A DNA stretch of 64,000 nucleotides from Prauserella rugosa (GCF_000719975.1 NZ_JOIJ01000014.1:55511-119510), one strand, 5' to 3'; numbered from the stretch's first letter, positions 48,624-57,759 are shown. Numbers and translations: made by a program. The notes: generated from the sequence alone by a model not told the origin.

Positions 48624-49526
48624 GTGGCCGCAGAGACCCGCACCGTCAACGAACCGCTGTCCGAGGGCATGAGCCGCGTGTGGCGCGTCGACGACGTGGT
48701 GGTCGACACGAGGACCGAGTTCCAGCACGTCCTCATCGGCCGTACCGCCCACGGCACCACGCTCTTCTGCGACGACGAACGCCAGAGCACCGAGACCACC
48801 CAGCTCGTCTACCACGAGGCACTGACCGTGCCGCCGCTCCTGTTGGCCGACGAGGTGAACACGGTGTTGATCATCGGTTCGAGCGAGGGCGTGGCCAGTG
48901 CGATGGCCGTGGCACACGGGGCCTCCCGCGTCGACCACGTCGACATCGACGCCGAGACGGTGCGCCTGTGCGCCCAGCACCTGCCCTACGGCTACACCCC
49001 CGACGACCTGGCCGCCGCCGAGGCGCACGAGGGCCCGATCCGCCTGCATTACCGGGACGGATGGGACTTTCTCGCCGAGGCGCAGGAACGCGGACTGCGT
49101 TACGACGTCGTGCTCATCGACCTGCCCGACGAGAGCACGGATCCCGAGGCCCAGCACAACCGGCTGTACGAGGCCGACTTCCTGAGCCGGTGCGCGGAGG
49201 TGCTGACCCCCGGCGGGGTCGTGACCTGCCAGGGCGGCTGCCCCACCATGTGGCGCAACCAGACCCTGATCACCGCGTGGCGGCGGTTCACCGAGCTGTT
49301 CGGCACGGCCGTGTACTACGGCTCGGACGAGCACGAGTGGGCGTTCCTGTCCGGCCGCAGCGACCGGATCGACGATCCGGTGGGCACGATGACCGACCGG
49401 CTGCGCGCGTCGATCGAGTCCGGGCGGGGTTACCTGCCGGACTCGATCGACGCGGACGCACTGCGCGGCTGCACCGTGCCGCCGCACGCGGTGCGCGCCG
49501 CGGTCAGAGCTTCTTCCCCGCAGTGA
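48624..49526 (+). CDS. speE: Divergent aminopropyltransferase (spermidine synthase-like) SpeE
   Basis: A 300-residue Rossmann-fold transferase. The usual nucleotide-binding GGGDGG is replaced by IIGSSEGVASA, and the catalytic Asp motif reads VLIDLPDESTDPEAQHN. LYEADF keeps the usual active-site tyrosine region. It has the N-terminal beta-strand domain, with FCDDERQSTETTQLVYHEAL equivalent to the substrate-gate segment. It follows speD by three bases. It may make spermidine from putrescine, but the altered motifs leave room for another amine acceptor. Confidence 0.82.
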   Translation: MAAETRTVNEPLSEGMSRVWRVDDVVVDTRTEFQHVLIGRTAHGTTLFCDDERQSTETTQLVYHEALTVPPLLLADEVNTVLIIGSSEGVASAMAVAHGASRVDHVDIDAETVRLCAQHLPYGYTPDDLAAAEAHEGPIRLHYRDGWDFLAEAQERGLRYDVVLIDLPDESTDPEAQHNRLYEADFLSRCAEVLTPGGVVTCQGGCPTMWRNQTLITAWRRFTELFGTAVYYGSDEHEWAFLSGRSDRIDDPVGTMTDRLRASIESGRGYLPDSIDADALRGCTVPPHAVRAAVRASSPQ

Positions 49527-49875
49527 CGCGCTGGTGGACCTTGCGCTCGACCCAGAAGGACAGGAAGGGCACACACCCGGCCAGCAGCACGCCGATCGTG
49601 CCCTTGACCGACCAGCGGGCCTTGAGCGCAAGGTCCACCGCCAGCACCAGGTAGGCCATGTAGATCACGCCGTGGATCGGCGAGTACACGGCCGAGGGGC
49701 CCGCGTTGTCGAAGCCGTAGCGGATGATCATCACGACGACGAGGCCCAGCAGGCCGATGCCGGTCACGAAGGCGGCGACGCGGAACCGGGTCAGCGGTCC
49801 CCTCAGCGCTTCGGGAACCCGTCCGGCCGTGGTCGTGGCGGCCCCGCCTTCGGCGTCGCGGTCGGTCGTCACCAT
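49504..49875 (-). CDS. DUF3817 membrane protein
   Basis: A 123-residue integral membrane protein. Three hydrophobic segments are visible: FVTGIGLLGLVVVMIIRYG, SPIHGVIYMAYLVLAVDLAL and GTIGVLLAGCVPFLSFWVERKV. The last matches the DUF3817 C-terminal signature. Function unknown. The 3' end overlaps the convergent speE by 23 bp. It is probably transcribed with the next upstream gene. Confidence 0.85.
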   Translation of the reverse strand: MVTTDRDAEGGAATTTAGRVPEALRGPLTRFRVAAFVTGIGLLGLVVVMIIRYGFDNAGPSAVYSPIHGVIYMAYLVLAVDLALKARWSVKGTIGVLLAGCVPFLSFWVERKVHQRVTAGKKL

Positions 49876-49879
49876 GTCG

Positions 49880-50383
49880 TCACTTCACCTCTTGATCACG
49901 TGCGTTCAGTTCGGCCAGATAACGGTTGTAGTCGGCCAACTCGGGGTCCTCGGTGTTGCCGTCGGTGTTGCCGCTGCCCACGCCACCTCCGCCCGAGGTC
50001 CCGCGTGCGGCGCGGTTGGGACCGAACGGCCGGGCCGCGCGGCGGGTCGGCGCGGGCTCACTGCGGGTCGCCTCCGAACCGGTCTCGGTCGGCTGCGCGG
50101 CGGACTCCGACGGTGGCGCGGCGACCGACGACTCCGCGAGGTCGGACGGGCTCGGGGAGTCGGCCGAACGACGGCGGCTCAGCACCCGCCAGCGCCACAC
50201 CATGAATGCGGGGAACAACCCGAACAACGGCCACTGCAGGACGTACCCGAGGTTCTGATAGGTGCCGCCCGCGGACGAGAACCGGTCCCACTGCCACCAC
50301 GCGAGGCCGAGGCACACGGCCAACGCGGCGACGCACAGCACTCCGATGCCGACGGCGCGCACGGTGACGGAACGGGAGTTCAC
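49880..50383 (-). CDS. Small actinobacterial membrane protein, unknown function
   Basis: A 167-residue protein with two N-terminal hydrophobic segments (VGIGVLCVAALAVCLGLAWW and LQWPLFGLFPAFMVWRW). A charged, Pro/Ser/Gly-rich tail follows and ends DPELADYNRYLAELNARDQ. The tail motif is typical of conserved actinobacterial transmembrane proteins with no assigned function. GTG 50383 was chosen as the first start of the hydrophobic region. It lies four bases upstream of the DUF3817 gene. Confidence 0.75.
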   Translation of the reverse strand: MNSRSVTVRAVGIGVLCVAALAVCLGLAWWQWDRFSSAGGTYQNLGYVLQWPLFGLFPAFMVWRWRVLSRRRSADSPSPSDLAESSVAAPPSESAAQPTETGSEATRSEPAPTRRAARPFGPNRAARGTSGGGGVGSGNTDGNTEDPELADYNRYLAELNARDQEVK

Positions 50384-50436
50384 CCTTCCGACGCTAGCAG
50401 GCGTGACGAGGTGGGCACGGTCACAGCCCGCCGAGT

Positions 50437-51348
50437 TCAGCCCTGCGTACCGGCCGCCTGCGCCGCGTAGGTGTCGGCGAGTCCGAAGACCTTCTGGCCG
50501 TACTCGACCGAGTTGTTGTACGACATGATCCCGGCCCACCAGCCCTCGGCACTCGACATGTCCCGCCCACCCGCGCACAGGTAGCGGGCGGCGGTGAGGG
50601 CCGCGTCGTCGATCTGCTGGGGGTCGGCGTTGCCGTCGCCGTTGCCGTCGCTGGCATAGCGCATCCACGTGCTGGGAATGAACTGCATCGGGCCGACGGC
50701 ACGGTCGTGGTGCGGATCGCCGTCGAGGCGGCCGCCGTCGGTGTCGGTGATGGTGCGCACGCCCGGTGCGCCGTTGAGGGGGACGCCGATGATCGGGATC
50801 GAGGGCCTGCCGTCCTCACCGAGCATCGCCCCGCCGTAGCGGCCGTGGTCGGATTCGACGCGGCCGATGCCGGCCAGGGTCGCCCACGACACCCGGCAGC
50901 CGGGTGAGTGTTCCCGCATGGCCAGTTCCGCATGGCCGTAGGCGCGCAGCGCACGGGCGGGAACCGACGTCGCCGCGGCGGTGCGCTCGGCCCACGCGTC
51001 GAGTGAGTCCGGTTGACCGTCCTCGGACGGCGGTTGCTGTGCCCCTCCCCCGGTGCTCGCCCCTTCGTCGGGCGCGGCGGCCTCCTTCGCCGGAGCCGCC
51101 GACCCGGGGGTCACGCTCGCGGGCCGGACGTCCATCGCGGGCACGTCGGTCGTGGTGGGACTCGCCTCCGGCGTCGCGGCCCTCGCCACGAGCCACACGC
51201 CCCCTGCGCCCACGGCCACGACCAGGACGACGACCGCCAGCCGCACGGCCGCGGGCCCGAGACCACGAACCGCCGACAGACCTGCCCGAGCTGCCGTCGC
51301 GGCACCACCGCGGTGCGGACCATCGCCTTCGGGCTCCCCTGTGCGCAC
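50437..51348 (-). CDS. Membrane-anchored lytic transglycosylase
   Basis: A 303-residue protein with one N-terminal transmembrane segment (LAVVVLVVAVGAGGVWLVA) and a Pro/Ala/Ser-rich linker. A lytic transglycosylase domain follows, with catalytic Glu in LAGIGRVESDHGRYGG. GPMQFIPSTWMRYASDGNGDG and YNNSVEYGQKVFGLADTY are other signatures. It cleaves peptidoglycan glycan strands outside the membrane. It resembles actinobacterial MltB/SLT-like proteins. GTG 51348. Confidence 0.87.
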   Translation of the reverse strand: MRTGEPEGDGPHRGGAATAARAGLSAVRGLGPAAVRLAVVVLVVAVGAGGVWLVARAATPEASPTTTDVPAMDVRPASVTPGSAAPAKEAAAPDEGASTGGGAQQPPSEDGQPDSLDAWAERTAAATSVPARALRAYGHAELAMREHSPGCRVSWATLAGIGRVESDHGRYGGAMLGEDGRPSIPIIGVPLNGAPGVRTITDTDGGRLDGDPHHDRAVGPMQFIPSTWMRYASDGNGDGNADPQQIDDAALTAARYLCAGGRDMSSAEGWWAGIMSYNNSVEYGQKVFGLADTYAAQAAGTQG

Positions 51349-51526
51349 CGCTTGCCCCTCCGTGTACCGAACTCGCCCATGAGAACAACGACCGGAGGCA
51401 CCGTAACGTTATGGGCCGCGGCGGTCGTTCTCGGCGCGCCGAGAAGCGGTGGGCGCAGGAGAACCGGTGCCGGGCTGGCGACCCGCGCACGGGGCCTCAG
51501 CTCGTGACGGTTCCGCTCCTGATGGT

Positions 51527-52012
51527 TCAGCTCGCGGCGTCGCGGCGCTGGCGCGCGAGTCGCGCCACGCACCACGCGGGCGCCGAGCCGCGTCGGAGGT
51601 GCTCCAGCACGGTCAACGGACCCAGCCACTTGGCCAGATCACCGGGCGTGAGGCCGGCCGCACGGTAGTCGAGGGCGCGCTGGTCGAGCGGGCTGATCCC
51701 GGCGTCCCACCAGGCCTCGGCCTCCCGCACGTCGCCGATCATCTGCCACCAGCCTGCGGCGGCGACGAGCAGCTCGTCGGGGGCGTCCGGCAGCCGCTGA
51801 CGCATGGCGTCCAGGTAGGTCGTGTCGGCGGTGTCGAGCGCGGCCCAGGCGCCCGGCCCGGTGGCTCCGCGCTGCCCGGGGATTCCCGGGGCCGCCTGTG
51901 GTGCCTCGGCGAGCCAGGAGGAGGCGATCTGCCGCGCCTCGATCTCCTCGGCACTCTGCTCACGTTCCGAGGTCCACTGCTGGATGACCGCGTCAACGCC
52001 GGGATCCTGCAT
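51527..52012 (-). CDS. Hypothetical Trp-rich protein
   Basis: A 161-residue soluble protein with no recognised domain. Trp-rich amphipathic helices recur (AGWWQMIGDVREAEAWWDAGI, DLAKWLGPLTVLEHL). The start at ATG 52012 was preferred because GAAGGAGG lies six bases upstream; a longer ATG 33 codons earlier has none. No function is offered. Confidence 0.65.
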   Translation of the reverse strand: MQDPGVDAVIQQWTSEREQSAEEIEARQIASSWLAEAPQAAPGIPGQRGATGPGAWAALDTADTTYLDAMRQRLPDAPDELLVAAAGWWQMIGDVREAEAWWDAGISPLDQRALDYRAAGLTPGDLAKWLGPLTVLEHLRRGSAPAWCVARLARQRRDAAS

Positions 52013-52350
52013 CCCTGCCTCCTTCTGCAACGCACTGGGAGTCGCTTGCGGAAAGACTGTCGAGCGCTGTTCGAACCGGCCGGCGAACCACCGTCGCATC
52101 GGCTCGATCACGCAATGTGAGCACCGTAGGAGAGCACCTCGGCTCCGCGCCAGACCCTCTCGGCGACGGATCCGTTGACCTGCGCTTTAGCCCCGGGAAT
52201 CCACCCGGATGGTCCAGTCAATGGGGTTGAAAGCGTCCGAATACACGCTCAGTGATCACCGCATTGTGCGGACACGACGTTTCCCCGAAGTCGCGTTTCC
52301 GACCTCGGGGAAAGCGGCTGTTCTACATCGTGGACACGACGGCGTAACCG

Positions 52351-52518
52351 TCAGGAAAACAAGCTCTGTACGAACGTCACGAGGGCCTCGGCACCGTCTC
52401 CGAGCCAGCTCAGAGCCGTTTGCACGGCGTCGGCCGACTCGGTCGGCCTGCTGATCAACAGGAAGAGGACGAGAGCGACGACACCGAAGATGAGGATTTT
52501 CTTGAGTCCCGGTGACAT
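52351..52518 (-). CDS. Small single-span membrane protein
   Basis: A 55-residue protein: MSPGLKKILIFGVVALVLFL is one transmembrane segment, followed by an amphipathic helix ending VTFVQSLFS. ATG 52518 follows GGGTGAAG. Conserved small proteins of this form occur in Pseudonocardiaceae but have no known role. Confidence 0.55.
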   Translation of the reverse strand: MSPGLKKILIFGVVALVLFLLISRPTESADAVQTALSWLGDGAEALVTFVQSLFS

Positions 52519-52879
52519 GGCTTCACCCAATTCTTTTCGTCGGCCGTCTCGCCCGCGTTCGGCACCGACCCGCCGAGCGGCCGGTGCGTCGTGACAGCCC
52601 GATGAACACCCGTGAACGGGACGCGTCGCGGCCCATTCAACAGCATCCACACCACCCCGGGGGCGGACCGCGGTCTTCCCCCACGAATGGCGTAGGCCTG
52701 TCACTGAACGTGGCCGGACCCCGTCGTCCAGCCGTGCCAGCGTAGGCGGACCGGGCGGCCGTCCGGCGGACCGACACGCCGCCCGGTCATGACCGGAGGG
52801 CTCGGACGCGGCCAGCCGCTCGGCCCCGCCTCGATCACCCGCGCCAGATCACTCCGGCTCGCCCACCCCGGGCCCGGTC
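52519..52879. other. Spacer with terminator-like hairpin
   Basis: No gene seen. A 10-bp stem ACCGGGCGGC (52750-52759) with GCCGCCCGGT (52778-52787) may terminate the racemase operon. The rest is unremarkable. Confidence 0.5.
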
Positions 52880-54022
52880 CTACGCGATCGCGCCGGACGA
52901 CCGCAGCGCCTCCACCGCGTCGGCGGAGTATCCGAACTCCCTGAGCACGTCGTCGGTGTCCGCGCCCTTCTCGTGCGGGGCCTCCGGCTCCGGCGGGGGT
53001 GTGCGGTCGAACTTCGGCCCGGGAGCGGGCTGCACCACCCCACCGACGTCGGTGAAGCTGCCCCTGGCCACGTTGTGCGGGTGCTCCGCCGCCTCGTCGG
53101 GCGACAGCACCGGCGTCAGGCACGCGTCGGTCCCCTCGGCCTTGGCGACCAGTTCGTCCCGCGAGTAGCGGCCGATCGCCTCGGCGAGGATCGCGCGCAG
53201 CTTCGGCCACTGCGACTGGTCCAGATGCACGGGCAGCGTCTCGGCGTCGAGTTCGAGCACCTCGACCAGAGCCGTCCAGAACCGCATCTCGATCGCCCCG
53301 ACCGCGACGTACCTGCCGTCGGCGCACGCATAGGTGTCGTAGAACGGAGCGCCTCCGTCGAGCAGGTTCTCGCCCCGCGCGCCGCCCCAGACGCCGGCCG
53401 CCCGCATGCCGTACAGCTGGGTGGTCAGCAGCGCCGACCCCTCGACCATCGACGCGTCGACCACCTGGCCCTGTCCCGACGACATCCGTTCGTACAGCGC
53501 CGCGAGCACGCCCATGGCGAGGTACAGACCACCGCCGCCGAAGTCGCCGAGATAGTTGACCGGAGGCACCGGCCGCTCACCCGGTCTGCCGACCGTGGCC
53601 AACGCCCCCGACAGGCCGATGTAGTTGATGTCGTGTCCCGCGGTCGGTGCGAGCGGGCCGTCCTGTCCCCAGCCGGTGATCCGTCCGTACACCAGCCGCG
53701 GATTGCGGGCGCGCACCTGCTCGGGACCGAGCCCCATCCGCTCGGCGACGCCGGGCCGGAAGCCCTCGATCAACACGTCGGCCTGCTCGGCGAGCGCCAG
53801 CACGACCTCGACCCCCTCCGGGGTCTTCGTGTCGACGCCGATCGTCCGCCTGCTGCGGGTGAGCGGGTCGTTCGGGATGCCGAGCACGTCGGCCCCCGGA
53901 ACGGCCCTGTCGACCCGGACGACGTCCGCACCGAGGTCGGCCAGCACGGTGCAGGCGAACGGCGCGGGTGCCAGGCCGGCCAGTTCGATCACCCGAAGCC
54001 CGGCGAGCGGTCCGGCGTTCAT
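52880..54022 (-). CDS. mcr: CaiB/BaiF-type CoA enzyme, alpha-methylacyl-CoA racemase-like
   Basis: A 380-residue family III CoA-transferase fold. VIELAGLAPAPFACTVLADLGADVVRVDR is the N-terminal CoA-site signature. AGHDINYIGLSGAL and NYLGDFGGGG contain the His and Asp (His126 and Asp156 in M. tuberculosis MCR) used for C2 epimerisation. It probably epimerises 2-methylacyl-CoA esters for beta-oxidation; such a step is needed for the 25R/S sterol side chain. A CoA transferase without racemase activity is the alternative. It shares an operon with the acyl-CoA dehydrogenase. Confidence 0.82.
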   Translation of the reverse strand: MNAGPLAGLRVIELAGLAPAPFACTVLADLGADVVRVDRAVPGADVLGIPNDPLTRSRRTIGVDTKTPEGVEVVLALAEQADVLIEGFRPGVAERMGLGPEQVRARNPRLVYGRITGWGQDGPLAPTAGHDINYIGLSGALATVGRPGERPVPPVNYLGDFGGGGLYLAMGVLAALYERMSSGQGQVVDASMVEGSALLTTQLYGMRAAGVWGGARGENLLDGGAPFYDTYACADGRYVAVGAIEMRFWTALVEVLELDAETLPVHLDQSQWPKLRAILAEAIGRYSRDELVAKAEGTDACLTPVLSPDEAAEHPHNVARGSFTDVGGVVQPAPGPKFDRTPPPEPEAPHEKGADTDDVLREFGYSADAVEALRSSGAIA

Positions 54023-54048
54023 GGTTGTCCCCTTTTCGTCGCCGGACG

Positions 54049-55200
54049 TCACAGCGTCCTCGAGATGATGTCCTTCATGATCTCGCTGGTGCCGCCGAAG
54101 ATCCGCGAGATACGCATGTCGGCCCAGGCCCTGGCGACGGGGTACTCGGTCATGTAGCCGTAGCCGCCGAACAGCTGCACGCAGTCGTCGATCACGCGGT
54201 TGGCGCGCTCGGTGGTCCACAGCTTCGCCATCGCGGCACCCTGCACGTCGAGTTCGCCCCTCAGGTGGCGCTCGATGCACTGGTCGAGGAACGCGCGCGA
54301 CACGGCGACCTCGGTGGCGGCCTCGGCGAGGGTGAACTTCGTGTTCTGGAACTTCGACAGCGGGCGGCCGAACGCCTCCCGTTCGTGGGTGTAGGCGATG
54401 GTCTGCTCGACGGCGGCCTCCATGCCGGCGACCGACGTGATGGCGATCAGCAGGCGCTCCTGCGGCAGCTGCTGCATGAGCTGGATGAAGCCGAGCCCCT
54501 CCTGGTCGCCGAGGAGGTTGGCCGCGGGCACGCGCACGTCGTCGAAGAACAGCTCGGCCGTGTCCTGGCCCTTCATGCCGATCTTGTCGAGCGTGCGGCC
54601 CCTGCGGAAGCCCGCCGCCGAGGTGGGCACACCGATCAGCGACATGCCCTTGGCGCCGGCCTCCGGATCGGTCTTGCAGGCCACGACGACGAAGTCGGCC
54701 ATCGCCCCGTTGGTGATGAACGTCTTGGAGCCGCTGATGACGTACTCGTCGCCGTCGCGCACGGCCCGCGTCTTGATGCCCTGCAGGTCCGATCCGGTGC
54801 CGGGTTCGGTCATGCAGATGGCGCCGATCCACTCGCCGCTGGCCAGCTTGGGCAGCCACTCCTTCTTCTTCTCCTCGCCGGCGTAGGCCAGGACGTAGTG
54901 GGCGACGATGCCGTTGTGCACCGACACGCCCCACGCGCTGTCGCCGCTGCGTGCCTGCTCCTCGTAGAGCACGGTCTCGTGGGCGAAGGTGCCGCCGCCT
55001 CCGCCGTACTCCTCGGGGATGGACAGGCACAGCAGGCCCACCTCACCGGCCTTCGTCCACACCTCGCGGTCGATCTGCTTGTTCTCGATGAAGCGGTCCT
55101 GGTGCGGAGTGAGCTCCTTCTGGCAGAACGACCGCGCGAGCTCGCGGAAGTCGTCGAGTTCCTCGGTCAGCCACGAGCTCCTGGGCAGTTGCAGCGGCAC
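54049..55200 (-). CDS. Acyl-CoA dehydrogenase
   Basis: A 383-residue flavoenzyme. CMTEPGTGSDLQGIKTRAV and YVISGSKTFITNGAMADFVVV carry FAD contacts. EREAFGRPLSKFQNTKFTLAE and FGGYGYMTEYPVARAWADMRISRIFGGTSEIMKDIISR close the fold. The base is probably a Glu in the helix near ERLLIAITSVAGMEA, as in the LCAD/IVD branch, because the C-terminal Glu site holds Gly. It heads the operon with the racemase, divergent from a TetR regulator across two palindromes, so it is likely inducible by an acyl-CoA. Substrate unknown. Confidence 0.88.
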   Translation of the reverse strand: MPLQLPRSSWLTEELDDFRELARSFCQKELTPHQDRFIENKQIDREVWTKAGEVGLLCLSIPEEYGGGGGTFAHETVLYEEQARSGDSAWGVSVHNGIVAHYVLAYAGEEKKKEWLPKLASGEWIGAICMTEPGTGSDLQGIKTRAVRDGDEYVISGSKTFITNGAMADFVVVACKTDPEAGAKGMSLIGVPTSAAGFRRGRTLDKIGMKGQDTAELFFDDVRVPAANLLGDQEGLGFIQLMQQLPQERLLIAITSVAGMEAAVEQTIAYTHEREAFGRPLSKFQNTKFTLAEAATEVAVSRAFLDQCIERHLRGELDVQGAAMAKLWTTERANRVIDDCVQLFGGYGYMTEYPVARAWADMRISRIFGGTSEIMKDIISRTL

Positions 55201-55240
55201 GGCGGGCCTCCTTGATCACCTGGCACGTCTGGGGTGGAAA

Positions 55241-55273
55241 ACATTCCGACCGGAATGTAAGTTCCGACCGGAA
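55241..55273. promoter_or_regulatory. Two palindromic TetR operators
   Basis: ACATTCCGACCGGAATGT (55241-55258) is a perfect palindrome. A second copy of its core, TTCCGACCGGAA (55262-55273), is centred 18 bp away. Both lie between the divergent acyl-CoA dehydrogenase and TetR genes, as expected for an autoregulated repressor. Confidence 0.78.
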
Positions 55274-55309
55274 TCTACAACCGCCGCCCGAGCCGGTAAA
55301 GGGGTCGCC

Positions 55310-55915
55310 GTGACGACAACGCCACGCAGCCACCGCACTCAGGCCGAGCGGCGCGCCCAGACGCGCGCCGCACTGCTGGACGCCACCATCGACTGCCTCG
55401 TCGAACTCGGCTACGGGCGCACGTCGATGCAGGAGATCTGTGCCAAGGCAGGGGTGTCCAAGGGCGCCTTCCAGCACCACTTCACGTCGAAGTCCGAGCT
55501 GATGGCCACCGCGGTCGAACACCTGACGACCCGTATCCAGCAGCAGAGCGCGCCCGACGCCGGTGCACTCCCCGACGGCCCCGAGCGCATCGCCACCGCG
55601 ATCGACCTGCTGTGGAACTCCTATTCCGGCACGCTCGCCACGGCGGCGATGGAACTGTGGGTCGCCGCGCGTACCGATCCCGAACTGCGCACGGCGATGC
55701 GCCCGGTCGATCGCGCCCTGGGCCGTTCCACGCTGGAACTGCTCACGACGCTGTCCGGCGACCTTCCGGACGAGAAGGCGCAGTCGCTGTTCTGGCTGAC
55801 GGTGAACCTCACGCGCGGACTCGCCCTGGACGCCGAACTCGGTGGTGATCCGCGACGACGGGCGCAGCTGCTCGAGGAGTGGAAACGCATCGCGACGGTG
55901 CATTTCGGCACGTGA
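55310..55915 (+). CDS. TetR-family regulator of the acyl-CoA dehydrogenase operon
   Basis: A 201-residue TetR regulator. The HTH is SMQEICAKAGVSKGAFQHHF with N-terminal RRAQTRAALLDATIDCLVELGYG. The ligand domain has no assigned family. GTG 55310 follows AAAGGGG. Its promoter overlaps the two palindromes, so it probably represses itself and the divergent operon. Confidence 0.87.
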   Translation: MTTTPRSHRTQAERRAQTRAALLDATIDCLVELGYGRTSMQEICAKAGVSKGAFQHHFTSKSELMATAVEHLTTRIQQQSAPDAGALPDGPERIATAIDLLWNSYSGTLATAAMELWVAARTDPELRTAMRPVDRALGRSTLELLTTLSGDLPDEKAQSLFWLTVNLTRGLALDAELGGDPRRRAQLLEEWKRIATVHFGT

Positions 55916-55993
55916 CGGGCCGCTCACAATCCCGTTCGCCGCCACGCCGTCGCCCGCGGCTGCGACGCGGGGGTTGCGTCCGCCGGTAATGTA

Positions 55994-56007
55994 TTACTCG
56001 CGAGTAA
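55994..56007. promoter_or_regulatory. 14-bp palindrome before gabD2
   Basis: TTACTCGCGAGTAA is a perfect palindrome 26 bp upstream of the GTG at 56033. Sites of this form are bound by TetR/GntR regulators. No regulator gene lies next to it in the window other than the TetR, whose own operator has a different sequence. Confidence 0.55.
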
Positions 56008-56032
56008 CAGTTTTCGCCCTTCGGAGGATCCC

Positions 56033-57655
56033 GTGACCAGCACCGTGCCGAGCACCCCGCGCCAGTCCGGCCAGATCGGCGGACCGGCCGATCCCATCGG
56101 CGGGGTGCCCGGTGCACCGATGACGAGCAGGGCCGCCCAACTTGTCGCCCGGGTGGCCACCGGTCTCGACGGAGCACCGGTGCAGATGCCCGCGCCCTAC
56201 ACGGGCCTGCCCGTCGCGACGCTGCCCCAGGCAGGCGCCGCCGAGGTCCGCGACGTGTTCGGCCGGGCCCGCGAGGTGCAGACACGGTGGGCCGCACGGC
56301 CGGTCCGCGAACGCCAGCGGGTCCTGGCGCGGATCGCCGACCTCGTGCTCCAGCACCAGGCCGAAGCTCTCGACCTGGTCCAGGTGGAGGCGGGCAAGGC
56401 TCGGCTGGACGCCTTCGACGAGGTCAGCGCCACGGCACTCGTCGCGGGCTACTACGGCAAGCACAGTGCGCGGATCCTCGCCCCGAAGCGGGCCGCGGGC
56501 GTGCTGCCGCTGTTGACCACGGCGAAAGAACTGCGCCACCCCAAGGGCGTCGTGGGCGTGATCTCCCCGTGGAACTACCCGCTCGCGCTGACGGCGATGG
56601 ACGTGTTGCCCGCACTGGCCGCGGGCAACACGGTCGTGCAGAAGCCCGACAACCAGACGGCCCTGTCGGCGCTGTGGCTGCACGAACTGGCCGAGCAGGC
56701 GGGTCTGCCCGCCGACGCCTGGCAGATCGTGCTGGGCCGCGGGTCGGTCATCGGCGACACGCTCGTCGAGGAGTCCGACTACGTGTGCTTCACCGGTTCG
56801 ACCCCGACCGGCAAGCGGCTGGCCGGTCAGATCGCCGAGCGGCTGACCAGTTACTCGCTGGAACTCGGTGGCAAGAACCCGATGGTGGTCCTGCCCGACG
56901 CCGACGTGCGCAAGGCCGCGGCGGGTGCCGTGGCGGCGTGCTTCTCCTCGGCGGGCCAACTGTGCGTGTCCGTGGAACGGATCTACGTGCACGAGAGCAT
57001 CCACGACGAGTTCGTGCGAGCCCTGGCCGAGCGGACCGAGGCACTCACCCTGGGCGGGGCGCTCGACTTCCGCGCCGGCATGGGATCGCTCACCTCGGAG
57101 GACCAGCTCAGGACGGTCTCGTCCCATGTGGACGACGCGCGCGCCGCGGGGGCGACGGTGGTCACGGGCGGACGGCCCCGGCCGGACCTGGGGCCGTACT
57201 TCTACGAGCCGACCGTGCTCACCGGCGTCACCGAGAAGGCCACGCTGTTCCGCGAGGAGACCTTCGGCCCCGTGGTGTCGGTCTATCCCTACTCCGACGT
57301 GGACGAGGCGGTCGCGCGCGCCAACGACACCGACTTCGGGCTCAACGCCAGCGTGTGGACCCGGGATCCCCGCCGGGGCGCGGAGGTGGCCGCACGGATC
57401 AAGGCGGGCACGGTCAACGTCAACGAGGGCTACGCCGCCACGTTCGGCACCGTGGGGTTGCCGATGGGTGGCATGAAGGACTCCGGCGTGGGCAGGCGCA
57501 ACAGTGCCGAGGGCCTGCTGAAGTACACCGAGGCCCAAGCCGTGGCGGTGCAGCGGGGTCTGCGACTGCGTCCGCCGCGCGCCGTGCCCGCACGGGTGTG
57601 GACGCGCGTCATGACGTCGGGGATCGCCGCGCTGAAGCGCCTCCCCCGCCGCTGA
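56033..57655 (+). CDS. gabD2: Succinate-semialdehyde dehydrogenase, GabD2-like
   Basis: A 540-residue NAD(P)-dependent aldehyde dehydrogenase. It has GVISPWNYPLALTAMDVLPALAAGNTVVQKP, FTGSTPTGK, the catalytic Glu in LELGGKNPMVVLPDAD and Cys in FSSAGQLCVSVER. It matches mycobacterial GabD2 (Rv1731) in size and the long N-terminal extension. It oxidises succinate semialdehyde to succinate. GTG 56033 follows CGGAGG. Confidence 0.87.
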   Translation: MTSTVPSTPRQSGQIGGPADPIGGVPGAPMTSRAAQLVARVATGLDGAPVQMPAPYTGLPVATLPQAGAAEVRDVFGRAREVQTRWAARPVRERQRVLARIADLVLQHQAEALDLVQVEAGKARLDAFDEVSATALVAGYYGKHSARILAPKRAAGVLPLLTTAKELRHPKGVVGVISPWNYPLALTAMDVLPALAAGNTVVQKPDNQTALSALWLHELAEQAGLPADAWQIVLGRGSVIGDTLVEESDYVCFTGSTPTGKRLAGQIAERLTSYSLELGGKNPMVVLPDADVRKAAAGAVAACFSSAGQLCVSVERIYVHESIHDEFVRALAERTEALTLGGALDFRAGMGSLTSEDQLRTVSSHVDDARAAGATVVTGGRPRPDLGPYFYEPTVLTGVTEKATLFREETFGPVVSVYPYSDVDEAVARANDTDFGLNASVWTRDPRRGAEVAARIKAGTVNVNEGYAATFGTVGLPMGGMKDSGVGRRNSAEGLLKYTEAQAVAVQRGLRLRPPRAVPARVWTRVMTSGIAALKRLPRR

Positions 57656-57759
57656 CCCGTCCACGCAACAGGCCGCGTTCGTACGCCGCGCCCACGGCGC
57701 CACGCACCGGCCCCTGCCCGTCCCTTACCGGCCAAAGGGTCCGCCGGCGCGGTCCGGGA

